This document shows, piece by piece, positions 7,631 to 16,424 of a stretch of 20,706 nucleotides of DNA. The first letter of the stretch is position 1. Each line of letters opens with the position of its first letter. The notes under the pieces are model-generated. The model made no database searches. It was not told where the DNA came from and worked only from the letters and a program-made list of their open reading frames with translations. Made by a program: the position numbers and the translations under genes. Source of the stretch: RUG100 sp963542695 (GTDB lineage: Bacteria; Bacillota; Clostridia; Peptostreptococcales; Anaerovoracaceae); the NCBI GenBank assembly GCA_963542695.1, contig CAUTYX010000022.1:1-20706 (forward strand), written 5' to 3'.

Positions 7631-7672
7631 AACAATCGCCCGAAAGTTTCCTTTCAAGGCGATTGTTTTTTT
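7631..7672. terminator. Bidirectional terminator between ferredoxin and the protease remnant
   Basis: AACAATCGCC (7631-7640) pairs perfectly with GGCGATTGTT (7658-7667), extended inside by GAAAG/CTTTC. T-rich runs flank it on both strands (TTTTTTT on plus; TTTTGATTTT on minus). It can back up the ferredoxin terminator and also end the convergent minus-strand gene. Confidence 0.85.
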
Positions 7673-7703
7673 ATATATCAACCGCAGTCGTTTTTTGGTA
7701 AAT

Positions 7704-10660
7704 TTACCGCTTTACAACAACCTTTACGCTGGCTCCCACAATCTTTTTCTTTCCTGCTTTTGCAAAGGCGCGAACAGTATATGTTCCCTTTTTCTTTACT
7801 TTGTAGGATCTCTTGTTGGCCTTCAGTGTTTTGATAACCTTCTTGCCTTTTCTGATTTGGTATCCGTCAGCACCGGCAACCTTTTTCCAAGTAATCGTCC
7901 TCTTCTTTACTTTGGCTTTTACTTTGCCGGGTACCGGTCGCAGGCTAACAACATTGGAATAGGTACCGGAAATAGTAATCTTGCCGGATTTCTTAAAAGC
8001 ACGAACTTTATACTGTACCTTTACTCCCGGTTTCAGCTTCTTCAAAACGTACTTGGAAGAGGCTGTCGTGGCAATCTTTTTGTAGCTATTGCCCTTCTTC
8101 ATAAAAATCTCATATCCGGTGGCACCCTTTACCTTTTTCCAGGTAAGCGTGGCTCCCTTGGCAGTAATGCTCTTGGCTTTCAGACCGGTGACTTTACCCA
8201 GGCTGCTTCCAACCGTTACAGTATCAGAGATTACCTCTGCTGTTCTTTCAAAGTTATGCTTGCTGTTGAGGGTGTAGTACAGCGTCTTAATAATGCGGTA
8301 CTGCCCCTTGGACACATTGGAAATGGAACCTTTGGTAGTATCTATCTTGTTTTCTACAATTGGTAGTTCCTTTACCTTTTCAAAACTTCCATCCGGCTGT
8401 TTCTTTTCAACATAGGTAGTAATCTTCCAGCTTCTGCCTTCACTTAAAACCAGTTTGTTAATTTCTGTATACGGAATCTGGAATTCATCCAGGATATACT
8501 GTTTGTACTCACTGGTTTCGTCAATAGTCGGACCAGAGTCTGGTTTGATGGTATCATACCAGAACCTCAAATTCAGCAAATCCAAATCCTGGTCGTAGTA
8601 GATGGTGTTTTTATCGGCTACAACATGGATCTTCGCCTTGGATTTTTGCGGATTCAGTTTCTGTATTTTTTTCCAGTCTATCAGTGATTTCCTTGTCAAT
8701 AGCATTAATGTTGTTAAAGCTATAATCCAGGTTGTGGAACTTGGTTCCCTTAGCCAAAATATTTGGATTCAACTCCCGCAGCTGGTTATCATGAAGATCC
8801 AGGAAGTTTAGCTTCATATTTTTAGCAAAGGTCTTTGGAGCAATCTTTGCGATTCTGTTTCTCCAAAGTCTAGCCGTTGTCAAATCCGGCATTTTGTCAA
8901 AGTGAATATTGGAAATATCTTCAATGTAGTTATCCTGCACATTGAGACTCTTCATTTTATACAGCCCGTTAAGAGCATCCGGAATGCGGGTCAGCTTGTT
9001 GCCGGCCAAATCTATTACGGTAAAGGTATCTTTGCAAGCTGCAAAAAGATTCTTTGGAATGGATTTCAGATTATTTCCATGAAGGGAACAATCCTCCAGC
9101 TTTCCTAAATCATCAAAGGCTCCATTTTCAATCTTACCGATTTCATTATAGATAAATTCAATGTGAGCCAAATCCTTTAGTCCGGCAAAAGTATCTTTTC
9201 TCAGTTCTGTAAAGCTACTGTTCCAGGCAACAATTTTTCTCAGCTTTTTGTTGTTCTTGAACACATCTTTAGGGAATGTCTTTACATCCAGATCGCTGAG
9301 ATAAATATCTTCCAAGTTCGTCAGTTTATCAAAAGCGCCTTCAGGAATTTCTGTAAAGAAGTTTCCTGACAATTTCAACACGGCAATCTTGTCAGAAAGC
9401 TTGTTTAAGTCAGAAATATCAGTGATCTTGCATCTGTTCAAATTCAAGATATTGTGACCCGGTTCGTCTTCATCGCCATCTTCTCCGGTAATATTTGCCC
9501 ATTCTTCTTCGGACAACGTCTTGCTATCATCTACATCGTATTTCTTTCCATATTTTTTGATGATAGCATCTTCAATGGTTACCGGTTTGTAGCTGTCGTA
9601 GCCTTTCCAGTTCTCAGAAACCTTAGTGATCACCAAGTCTGCTTTTTTGTATTTGTTCCAGTTAACCCCTTTCTGTTGTTTTCAGAATGGGATTCTGTAT
9701 AGGACATATACTCATTGCCGTTCACTTTAATGACAACAAGAGGTTCTTTGCCCAGCTAAGGGTATCAGAAGCAAAGTTTACGCAATTGGCAGTATCAAGG
9801 CGATTAATCTTGGTTTCCGGATCATTAAACCATTTGTGAGTGTAGTTGATTCCACTGTCGATTATGGCTACCTGCAGCTGGTCATCGCCGGTCCATGCCC
9901 ATTTTTCCGGATTCTTTTCTGCTGCATCCTTTAGCACATCCAGACCCATAACGGCATCTCCCTTAGTAGGTTTTAGAAGGTTTGCCAGTTCCTGCAACCA
10001 TTCAGGCAGAACTTCTTCCTCTTCCCCGGAAACTTCTGTTCCCTGCTGATTTTCATCACTGCTCTCTGCAGAGTCTTGGGCGTCTTCACTGGAATTTTCA
10101 TCAGGCGCTGCCTGGTCATCTATATCGGTCGCAGCCTTTTCAGTTTCCTCTTCAGAAGATGTTCCTTCCTGCTTTGCTGACGGTTCTGCTTTAGTATCTT
10201 TTTCTTCTTTCTCAGTTTTAGATTTCTGCAAAATATTACCACGAATATCTCCTAAGAAATTGTCTGTGGTGTTCTGATGGACAACCTTATCTTGAAAAAT
10301 CACACTTTGAGGAAAGTCCTTTTTCAAAGAAGAGGCAGCTTCTTTTGCCTGCTGCGAATCTTCATATTTTAATACGTAATATCCACCATATTCATAATAA
10401 AAGACATCTACAGCTCCGTATGTATTTTCCGGTGCCACCTGTGTCTTTGCAATAACGATAGATTCTAATTGTGATTTCTTTTCGCCTCGGCCCAAGTTAT
10501 TTCCTGATTGATGTACATCCCGGTTGATGATCTGCGCCATCTTCTCCGGTGTACTAATGTTTTCCACCTTGTCATTGCTGACTGCCATTGTTGATGCGGC
10601 GGGCATGAAAGAAAACAACATACACCCAGACATCAAAAAGCTAAATAATCTTTTTTTCAC
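7704..10660 (-). pseudogene. Degraded surface protein: S8 protease remnant + LRR + fibronectin type III
   Basis: One long reading unit now split over four frames. From the GTG at 10658-10660 (ribosome binding site AGAGGGG) come a signal peptide (MKKRLFSFLMSG..., Ala-rich cleavage site), an I9-like propeptide (about 10250-10490), and an acidic Glu/Asp/Ser linker (about 10010-10220). Then comes a subtilisin-type Asp motif VAIIDSG (Asp codon 9857-9859). The His and Ser catalytic motifs are absent. The frame shifts by -1 near 9747-9749 and again at the G run (9666-9669). About ten leucine-rich repeats follow (about 8690-9460). A +1 shift in an A7 run (8666-8672) then leads to a linker and two Lys-rich FN3 domains (about 7704-8198). 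Joined, it would make roughly 985 aa. The promoter is intact. An ATG 48 nt upstream is in frame, but the GTG gives a better ribosome binding site and signal peptide. All neighbouring genes are intact, which argues against general sequencing error. Confidence 0.85.
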
Positions 10661-10723
10661 GTACTTTCCCCTCTCTAGAAATTCGTAGGTTATTTGTAGC
10701 TTATTCAAGGTTAGTTCCGCCTA

Positions 10724-10753
10724 ATTATAAGGAAGGAAAACACTCTACGTCAA
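10724..10753 (-). promoter_or_regulatory. Promoter of the degraded surface-protein gene
   Basis: On the minus strand, TTGACG (10748-10753), 18 bp, and a perfect TATAAT (10724-10729). The leader is about 55 nt. The promoter remains near consensus although the gene is broken. Confidence 0.8.
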
Positions 10754-10788
10754 TGACTTTATTTTATTATGTGCACTTTACTCACAAA

Positions 10789-10832
10789 ACAAAAAAATAA
10801 AAAAACAGCCGGTGATGTACTATCACTGACTG
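10789..10832 (-). terminator. Terminator of the acpP-rex / tsa transcript
   Basis: On the minus strand, CAGTCAGTGAT pairs with ATCACCGGCTG around a 5-nt AGTAC loop (one A-C mismatch and one G-T wobble). A long T-rich run follows (TTTTTTTATTTTTTT). It lies about 38 nt past the rex stop and is the first terminator seen since niaR. Confidence 0.85.
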
Positions 10833-10870
10833 CGAAAAATTATTCATTTATTTCATTACTCTTCTGTAGA

Positions 10871-11521
10871 TTACTCTGCACCTTCTGTATCTACATCCTT
10901 GTTCATATAGTATACCAGCTGGTGCAAACTATCGGAAAGATGTACGTTTTCCAAAGCCACATCATCAGATACCTTTAAATCAATGGGTGCAAAATTCCAA
11001 ATTCCACGCACGCCACCTTTACAATATTCATCGGCTACGCTTTGGGCACTCTCCTTTGTAGTACAAATAATACCCAAGTCAATTCCCTGTCGTCTAACCG
11101 TTTCGGCCAAATTTTCAAAGTCACAGACTTCAATATCATTAATTTTAAGCCCAATCAACTTAGGGTTCACTTCGAAAATACTATCTACAATAAAACCCTG
11201 TTTATAATAATGAGTGTAGTTGGCAATGGCCTGCCCTAGATTTCCTGCACCGGCAATCGCCATTTTGTATTCCCTGTCAAGTCCCAGGATTCCTTTAATT
11301 TCTTCGTGCAGTGCCGCTACGTTATAGCCGTAGCCTTGTTGTCCGAAACCACCAAAGTTATTTAAATCCTGTCTGATTTGCGAGGCTGTATAGCCAATCA
11401 GTTTACTGAGCTCATTCGAGGATACCTTGTCAACACCCTGCTTTTGCAGTTCGTCCAAGTATCTTTCATATCTGGGCAGACGCTTGATTACCACATTGGA
11501 TATCTTCGCGTTTTTTGACAT
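10871..11521 (-). CDS. rex: Redox-sensing transcriptional repressor Rex
   Basis: A DNA-binding repressor that senses the NADH/NAD ratio and controls fermentation and electron-transfer genes. At 216 aa it matches the family. The N-terminal winged helix (about 1-80) contains LIGYTASQIRQDLNNFGGFGQQGYGY, in which the tyrosine- and arginine-rich part is typical of Rex. The Rossmann fold follows with the NADH motif GAGNLG at 91-96. The C-terminal domain-swap helix carries SDSLHQLVYYMN. The ATG comes 1 nt after the acpP stop, with only a weak AAGAG ribosome binding site, so translation is probably coupled to acpP. No clear Rex operator (TTGTGAA-N4-TTCACAA) was found in this window. Confidence 0.96.
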   Translation of the reverse strand: MSKNAKISNVVIKRLPRYERYLDELQKQGVDKVSSNELSKLIGYTASQIRQDLNNFGGFGQQGYGYNVAALHEEIKGILGLDREYKMAIAGAGNLGQAIANYTHYYKQGFIVDSIFEVNPKLIGLKINDIEVCDFENLAETVRRQGIDLGIICTTKESAQSVADEYCKGGVRGIWNFAPIDLKVSDDVALENVHLSDSLHQLVYYMNKDVDTEGAE

Positions 11522-11522
11522 G

Positions 11523-11753
11523 TTAGTTGCTCTTTTCTTCTACATAGGTAACGATATCAGAAACCTTCTGGAATTTTTCTGCTTCTTCATCAGGAATTTC
11601 AATATCGTATTCATCTTCGATTGCCATAATAATTTCTACAGCGTCCAGAGAGTCTGCTTCCAGGTCCTTCATCAGATGTGTATCCATCTTAACGTCTTCG
11701 ACCTCGACACCTAGCTGCTCTGCAATAATCTCTTTAATTTTATCGAAAGTCAT
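11523..11753 (-). CDS. acpP: Acyl carrier protein
   Basis: A 76-aa acidic four-helix carrier that holds growing acyl chains on a phosphopantetheine arm during fatty acid synthesis. The attachment site is Ser35 in the EADSLD motif. The length is standard. Clostridial acpP usually sits with fab or plsX genes. Here it lies between the ABC-F gene and rex with its own promoter and forms a tight pair with rex. It could be the main ACP or an extra copy; that cannot be decided from this window. Confidence 0.95.
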   Translation of the reverse strand: MTFDKIKEIIAEQLGVEVEDVKMDTHLMKDLEADSLDAVEIIMAIEDEYDIEIPDEEAEKFQKVSDIVTYVEEKSN

Positions 11754-11785
11754 ATTCTGTACCTCCCTACTTAAACTTCTAATAC

Positions 11786-11814
11786 ATTATATCTACTCAT
11801 ACCACCTATTGCAA
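11786..11814 (-). promoter_or_regulatory. acpP-rex promoter overlapping the ABC-F stop codon
   Basis: On the minus strand, TTGCAA (11809-11814), 17 bp, and TATAAT (11786-11791). The -35 box is formed by the last two codons (Leu-Gln, TTG CAA) of the ABC-F gene, and the TAG stop follows at once. The leader to acpP is about 25 nt with a GGGAGG ribosome binding site. It allows acpP-rex to be expressed apart from the upstream genes. Confidence 0.75.
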
Positions 11815-13740
11815 CCACTTTTCATAGAGTTCCAATAGTTTCTGATTCAATACATCCAGGTCATTGGAAAGAGTTTCCAGCTTTTGGTAGTCCGTTCGAA
11901 CTTCTTTTGTCTCTAACTGGGCTTCCAGTTTTGCAATGGCACTTTCTGTTTCTTCGATTTCCTTCTCAGCTTTTTCTCTGGTGCGTCTTTCTCTTCGTTC
12001 TCTTGCTTCTTGTTCTTTTTTTCGTCTTCGATACTCTTTGTTGCTTTCCTTTGTGGAGGATTCCTTTTCTTTATCTGTGATTTCCTCCGCCGAATCCTCT
12101 GTCACCAGCTCCGCTCTTTTCTCTATATAATATTGGTATTGTCCCAGATACTCGGTACATCCTCGGGGGGACATTTCAACAATTTTCGTGGGTACTCGAT
12201 TGAGAAAATACCGGTCGTGAGATACTGCAATTACCGTTCCCGGAAAATCCACCAAAGCTTCTTCAAATACTTCTTTGGACTCAATGTCAAGATGGTTCGT
12301 CGGCTCATCAAGAAGCAACACATTAGCGCCGGAAAGCATCAACTTTACAAGAGACAGTCGTGCCTTTTCGCCGCCTGACAAATCCCCCACCTGTAAAAAC
12401 ACAGCATCGTTTTGAAACAAGAATTTACCGAGTATTGACCGCATCTCCGTATCTGAGTACAGTCGGTAAGAATCCTTTAACTCTTCCAGTACCGTATTGC
12501 TTTCTGTCAAGTTTTCCTGTTCCTGATCATAGTAGCCAAAATCAACATTGTACCCGACTTTTAAATAGCCGGCAGTAGGAAGCATCTCTCCCATAAAGAT
12601 TTTCATCAAAGTGGTTTTCCCAACACCATTTGGTCCGACGAGACAGATTCGTTCTCCTCGTTTGATGTTAAAGTTCACATTTTCAAAAAGATTCACCGGG
12701 TGATTTTTTTCTGCAAATCGCATCCCTAATCCTTCGGCAATAATGACGTCTTTTCCACTTTCATAATTTTCATGAAAGTTGATTTTCATAGACCCCATAC
12801 CCTCAGCAGGCCTGTCCATCCGATCCATTTTTTCCAGTTGCTTTTCTCTGCTGGCAGCACGTTTTGCTAATTTTTCCGTGCCCCGTTGTTTGAATCGACG
12901 AATCATATCTTCTTGCTTTTGGATTTCTTTTTGCTGGGCGGTATATCGTCGCATCTCTTCTTTTCGTCGCAGCCGCTTTGCTTCGGCATATTGACCGTAG
13001 CTGCCGGTATATTTATAGACCTTATGATTCTCCACTTCTAAAATACGATTCACCGTTTGGTCTAAAAAGTATCGGTCATGGGAAACAATGACTACCGTTC
13101 CCCGGTAGGATTTCACGTACTGCTCCAGCCATTTTAATGTATCAATATCAAGATGATTGGTCGGTTCATCTAATAACAGCAAATCCGGTTTTTCCAGCAG
13201 CAAACAAGCCAGAGCCAATCTGGTTTTTTCCCCACCGGAAAGCTGCTGCACCGGCTGTTGCAGCATTTCCTCTGAAAAAGCCATACTGGATAAAATTCCG
13301 TGAATTTCACTGGCATAAGTATATCCACCGCTCCTGCGATACTCTTCTTCCATAGACGAATACCGGTTAATGCAGCGATGGCTCTCCTGTTCATGCCCGG
13401 CAGCAGCAGCCTCTTCTGCCTGCTTGCTGAGTTGCAGCATGTCTTGTTCCATTTTGGCAAGATGAGAAAATAAATTTTCTGCCGCTTGTAATACCGTTCC
13501 ATTGCTATCAAATTCGTTGGCTTGTTTTAGATAGCCGGTAGTTGTTTCTGCCGCCAAAAAAACATTGCCGGAAGTAGCCCGCTCTTCCCCGGCAAGAATA
13601 TTCAGCAAGGTGGTTTTTCCGGCTCCATTGGCACCGACAATACCAACGCGATCTCCCTTTTCTATATGAAAAGAAATATCCTTCAAGATGACATCCGTTC
13701 CGTATTCTTTTGTAATGTTATTGGCACTAAGTATAATCAT
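11806..13740 (-). CDS. ABC-F family ATPase (YdiF-like)
   Basis: A soluble protein with two ABC ATPase domains and no membrane segments. ABC-F proteins act on the ribosome, for example in translation regulation or rescue of stalled ribosomes. At 644 aa it has Walker A GANGAGKTT (36-44), signature LSGGEKTR, Walker B LLLLDEPTNHLD, then a basic arm and linker (RRKEEMRRY...). The second domain has GPNGVGKTT, LSGGEKAR and LLLDEPTNHLD. The C-terminus, from about residue 555, is a highly charged coiled coil. Length, tail and place next to tsaD match B. subtilis YdiF. Its ATG overlaps the tsaD stop by 4 nt (ATGA). It could be a resistance ABC-F, but the conserved neighbourhood favours a housekeeping role. 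Confidence 0.93.
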   Translation of the reverse strand: MIILSANNITKEYGTDVILKDISFHIEKGDRVGIVGANGAGKTTLLNILAGEERATSGNVFLAAETTTGYLKQANEFDSNGTVLQAAENLFSHLAKMEQDMLQLSKQAEEAAAAGHEQESHRCINRYSSMEEEYRRSGGYTYASEIHGILSSMAFSEEMLQQPVQQLSGGEKTRLALACLLLEKPDLLLLDEPTNHLDIDTLKWLEQYVKSYRGTVVIVSHDRYFLDQTVNRILEVENHKVYKYTGSYGQYAEAKRLRRKEEMRRYTAQQKEIQKQEDMIRRFKQRGTEKLAKRAASREKQLEKMDRMDRPAEGMGSMKINFHENYESGKDVIIAEGLGMRFAEKNHPVNLFENVNFNIKRGERICLVGPNGVGKTTLMKIFMGEMLPTAGYLKVGYNVDFGYYDQEQENLTESNTVLEELKDSYRLYSDTEMRSILGKFLFQNDAVFLQVGDLSGGEKARLSLVKLMLSGANVLLLDEPTNHLDIESKEVFEEALVDFPGTVIAVSHDRYFLNRVPTKIVEMSPRGCTEYLGQYQYYIEKRAELVTEDSAEEITDKEKESSTKESNKEYRRRKKEQEARERRERRTREKAEKEIEETESAIAKLEAQLETKEVRTDYQKLETLSNDLDVLNQKLLELYEKWLQ

Positions 13741-14753
13741 AACGGTAATCCTGCCACTGCATCCAATGTCAAATCATCTGTTTCTCCCGCCATATAGCTA
13801 TAGTAGGCGGCACATCCAATCATAGCACCATTGTCGGTACAAAGAATAGGTGATGGTACATATAGTTTGATGCCGGATTTTTGGCAGCGCTCTTGCAGCA
13901 TCTGCCGCAGTTTGCTGTTGGCCGCCACACCACCGGCCAGTACCAGTTTATCTCGTCGATGGGAAACCGCTGCATACATAGCCTTATCCACCAGTACATC
14001 CAGTACCGCTTGCTGAAAGCTGGCTGCCACATCGGCAACAGAGTATTTTTCTCCTATTTGCTCCTGATGATGAACATAATTTAATACGCCGGTTTTAATA
14101 CCGCTAAAACTAAATTCCAAGGTATCTTTATCAAGGTATACCCGTTTGAAAGAAATGGCCTCTTCATTGCCCTCTTTGGCAATTTTGTCAATGAGAGGCC
14201 CCCCCGGGTAGCCTAATCCTAAAATCCGTGCCACCTTGTCGTACGCTTCTCCTACGGCATCATCTCTGGTAGAACCAAGAACCCGGCAACGGTTGTAGTC
14301 TGTTATCTCCACAATATTAGTATGGCCGCCGGAAACAACCAGCGCCATAAAGGGCGGCTTTAATTCCGGAAACTCGATATAGTTAGCGCTAATATGTCCA
14401 TGAATATGATGTACGCCAATTAAGGGCAAATTATATGCCAGAGCCATGGCCTTTGCCGTCGCAAGACCAATGAGCAATGCACCTATCAGCCCCGGACCAT
14501 AAGTTACGCCAATGGCATCTACTTGCTCCATAGTTGTATCTGCTTCTGTTAAAGCCTGTTCCACTACGGTATTGATATTGGTCAAATGGTGTCTGCTGGC
14601 AATCTCCGGTACCACACCCCCAAAAGCCTTATGAATATCAATTTGACTGGAAATAATATTGGATAAAATAGTTCGGCCATCCGCCATAATAGCAACGGAG
14701 GTTTCGTCACAGCTGCTCTCAATGGCCAAAACAATTGTTTTTCCGTCTTTCAT
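13737..14753 (-). CDS. tsaD: tRNA N6-adenosine threonylcarbamoyltransferase TsaD
   Basis: Transfers the threonylcarbamoyl group from its AMP ester to A37 of tRNAs that read ANN codons (t6A), working with TsaB and TsaE. At 338 aa it has the normal Kae1/Qri7 length. It is an ASKHA fold with N-terminal LAIESSCDETSVAI, metal-binding His116 and His120 in HHIHGH, the GPGLIGALLIG loop near 86-96, and the VLAGGVAANSKLRQ motif of the second half. It lies 6 nt after rimI and overlaps the ABC-F start, so all are in one operon. TsaC/YwlC, which makes the substrate, is not in the window. Confidence 0.97.
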   Translation of the reverse strand: MKDGKTIVLAIESSCDETSVAIMADGRTILSNIISSQIDIHKAFGGVVPEIASRHHLTNINTVVEQALTEADTTMEQVDAIGVTYGPGLIGALLIGLATAKAMALAYNLPLIGVHHIHGHISANYIEFPELKPPFMALVVSGGHTNIVEITDYNRCRVLGSTRDDAVGEAYDKVARILGLGYPGGPLIDKIAKEGNEEAISFKRVYLDKDTLEFSFSGIKTGVLNYVHHQEQIGEKYSVADVAASFQQAVLDVLVDKAMYAAVSHRRDKLVLAGGVAANSKLRQMLQERCQKSGIKLYVPSPILCTDNGAMIGCAAYYSYMAGETDDLTLDAVAGLPL

Positions 14754-14759
14754 TTTTTA

Positions 14760-15236
14760 CTATCCTTCTTGGTTTTCTGTTTCTATTCGCTTCCACATAA
14801 TCAACGCATCTTCACCGTTGTCGGCATAATATCCGCGTCGCCTGCCTTCTGTCTCAAAGCCCAGCTGCCGGTATAGACAAATGGCCGCCTGATTTGTAGC
14901 CCGCACCTCCAGCGTATAGGCAACAATACCTTGTTTTTCGGTTTCTTTTATCAATTGCTCCACAAGGCACTTCCCTGCATGGTGACGCCGAAACCCGGGA
15001 CAGACAGCCACATTGGTAATGTGTCCCTCATCAACTATTTTCCATAGCCCGGCAAAACCAATGGCCTCTCCTGCCGCCTCTGCAATGAGGTAATATGCCA
15101 TTGCATTGTCTTCCAATTCTTGACGATAAGATTCCCTGCTCCAAGGATCTGTAAAGCAAAGATGATCCATCTCTGTCAAAGCGTCAATATCAGTAGAGTC
15201 TGCTCTACGAATGGTAAGCTCATTCAATAGAGGCAT
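14760..15236 (-). CDS. rimI: Ribosomal protein S18-alanine N-acetyltransferase (RimI-like GNAT)
   Basis: A 158-aa GNAT acetyltransferase. The acetyl-CoA site is VAVCPGFRRHHAGKCLV, and the C-terminal half carries the RimI-typical TLEVRATNQAAICLYRQLGFETEGRRRGYY. RimI acetylates the N-terminus of ribosomal protein S18 in E. coli. In Firmicutes the gene sits between tsaB and tsaD, as here. The start overlaps tsaB by 17 nt, giving tight coupling. Substrate choice in this organism is inferred. Confidence 0.9.
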   Translation of the reverse strand: MPLLNELTIRRADSTDIDALTEMDHLCFTDPWSRESYRQELEDNAMAYYLIAEAAGEAIGFAGLWKIVDEGHITNVAVCPGFRRHHAGKCLVEQLIKETEKQGIVAYTLEVRATNQAAICLYRQLGFETEGRRRGYYADNGEDALIMWKRIETENQEG

Positions 15237-16011
15237 CCCCCTTCTTTTTCTGTTCTCTTTCTTGTGCCTGCTTTTTTTCCAGCTGTCTTTGGGCTTCTGC
15301 CTGCCGCATGTATCTTGGATCCAGCCGATTATAAGAAAGCTTTGTTTTTTCTATATTACTTCCTTGGTCGTTATATGCATATTCCGGATTCATCATGGCC
15401 TTAGCAAGAAGAGCCACATGCTCGGCCCGCTGCACTTTCTTATCGCAGGTAATATTTTTTTCTTTCTCTTCTGCCCACCGGCAAATAGCCTCTTCATAAG
15501 GTCTTAGCCCATCGCCGACAAAGTGAAATTTTTTATCCGGTGCCATTTTCACAAGCTGCATCAAGAATTCGTCCAGCATATATGGACCGCCGACCACCAG
15601 CTCCCGGTTTTCGCCATAAGCCCCACCATATACTTGCTGCCTCCGGGCATCAAAAATAGGACAGACCACGATATCTTTGTTTTTTTCTGCCATTTTCGCA
15701 CATTCCCCTAACCCAAAAGCAGCCAACGTTTCCACTGCCACCAAGGGAATTCCTGTCATTTGTGACAATGCTCTACCGGTGGAAACCCCGATTCGAATGC
15801 CTGTAAAGGATCCCGGTCCAACAGAAACAGCAATGCGATCAATATCTTGCCATGTTACATTTTCTTCCTTCATCATCTGTGCAATCATGGGAGTCAGACT
15901 CTTTAAGTGGTTCATTCTGTCTTTTCCCATGCGTTCTGTAACGCTGTTATCTCTTCTTAAAAGAGCCACAGAGCACATAGGACCTGTGGTTTCTATTGCT
16001 AGAATTTGCAT
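15220..16011 (-). CDS. tsaB: tRNA t6A biosynthesis protein TsaB
   Basis: The non-catalytic ASKHA partner that dimerises with TsaD in the t6A complex. The N-terminus MQILAIETTGPMCSVAL and the VSVGPGSFTGIRIGVSTGRAL motif (about 68-88) are diagnostic. At 263 aa it is about 20-30 residues longer than many homologues. The extra part is a Gln/Glu/Lys-rich C-terminal tail of low complexity (QLEKKQAQEREQKKKG), which overlaps the rimI start codon. The ATG overlaps tsaE by 13 nt and has an AGAGGG ribosome binding site inside tsaE. Confidence 0.95.
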   Translation of the reverse strand: MQILAIETTGPMCSVALLRRDNSVTERMGKDRMNHLKSLTPMIAQMMKEENVTWQDIDRIAVSVGPGSFTGIRIGVSTGRALSQMTGIPLVAVETLAAFGLGECAKMAEKNKDIVVCPIFDARRQQVYGGAYGENRELVVGGPYMLDEFLMQLVKMAPDKKFHFVGDGLRPYEEAICRWAEEKEKNITCDKKVQRAEHVALLAKAMMNPEYAYNDQGSNIEKTKLSYNRLDPRYMRQAEAQRQLEKKQAQEREQKKKGDASIE

Positions 16012-16418
16012 CGAAACACCCTCTCTTCTTCTGTCTCTCCCCGAAAAATTTCAATGACCAAAGTATCTTCAGGTAGTATATCCAATATCAAATCCGCCCA
16101 CTCAATGATACATAGTCCTTGGCCATGAAAATATTCTTCACTGCCGATTTCAAAGAGCTCGTCGGGGTCGCTTACTCGATACACATCAAAATGATACAGT
16201 GGCAAAATGCCACTGTAGTATTCCTTTACTACTGTAAATGTAGGACTGGTAATGGTCTCTGTGACCCCTAACCCTTCTGCAATATACCGTGCAAGAGCTG
16301 TTTTGCCTGTCCCTAGATCCCCCACCAGGGCAATAATCATCCCCGGCTTTGCCATGGCTGCCAGTTCCAGTCCAAAAGCTCTTGTTTCCTCTTCGTTTTT
16401 TGTTTTTCTTGTTACCAT
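15999..16418 (-). CDS. tsaE: tRNA t6A biosynthesis ATPase TsaE
   Basis: A small P-loop ATPase that drives cycling of the TsaB-TsaD complex. At 139 aa it carries Walker A GDLGTGKT (33-40), SPTFTVVKEY and the YHFDVYR motif, then IIEWAD. It is first in the tsaE-tsaB-rimI-tsaD-ABC-F cluster. The ATG shows no proper ribosome binding site and lies 6 nt after a putative extended -10 box, so the mRNA may be leaderless. A downstream start would lose the N-terminal helix and is less likely. Confidence 0.95.
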   Translation of the reverse strand: MVTRKTKNEEETRAFGLELAAMAKPGMIIALVGDLGTGKTALARYIAEGLGVTETITSPTFTVVKEYYSGILPLYHFDVYRVSDPDELFEIGSEEYFHGQGLCIIEWADLILDILPEDTLVIEIFRGETEEERVFRCKF

Positions 16419-16424
16419 ATGCCT

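Noticed and set aside
7695..8366. 223-codon plus-strand open frame opposite the FN3 region
   Set aside because: Antisense to a stretch whose minus-strand translation has clear FN3 domains; composition is not protein-like.
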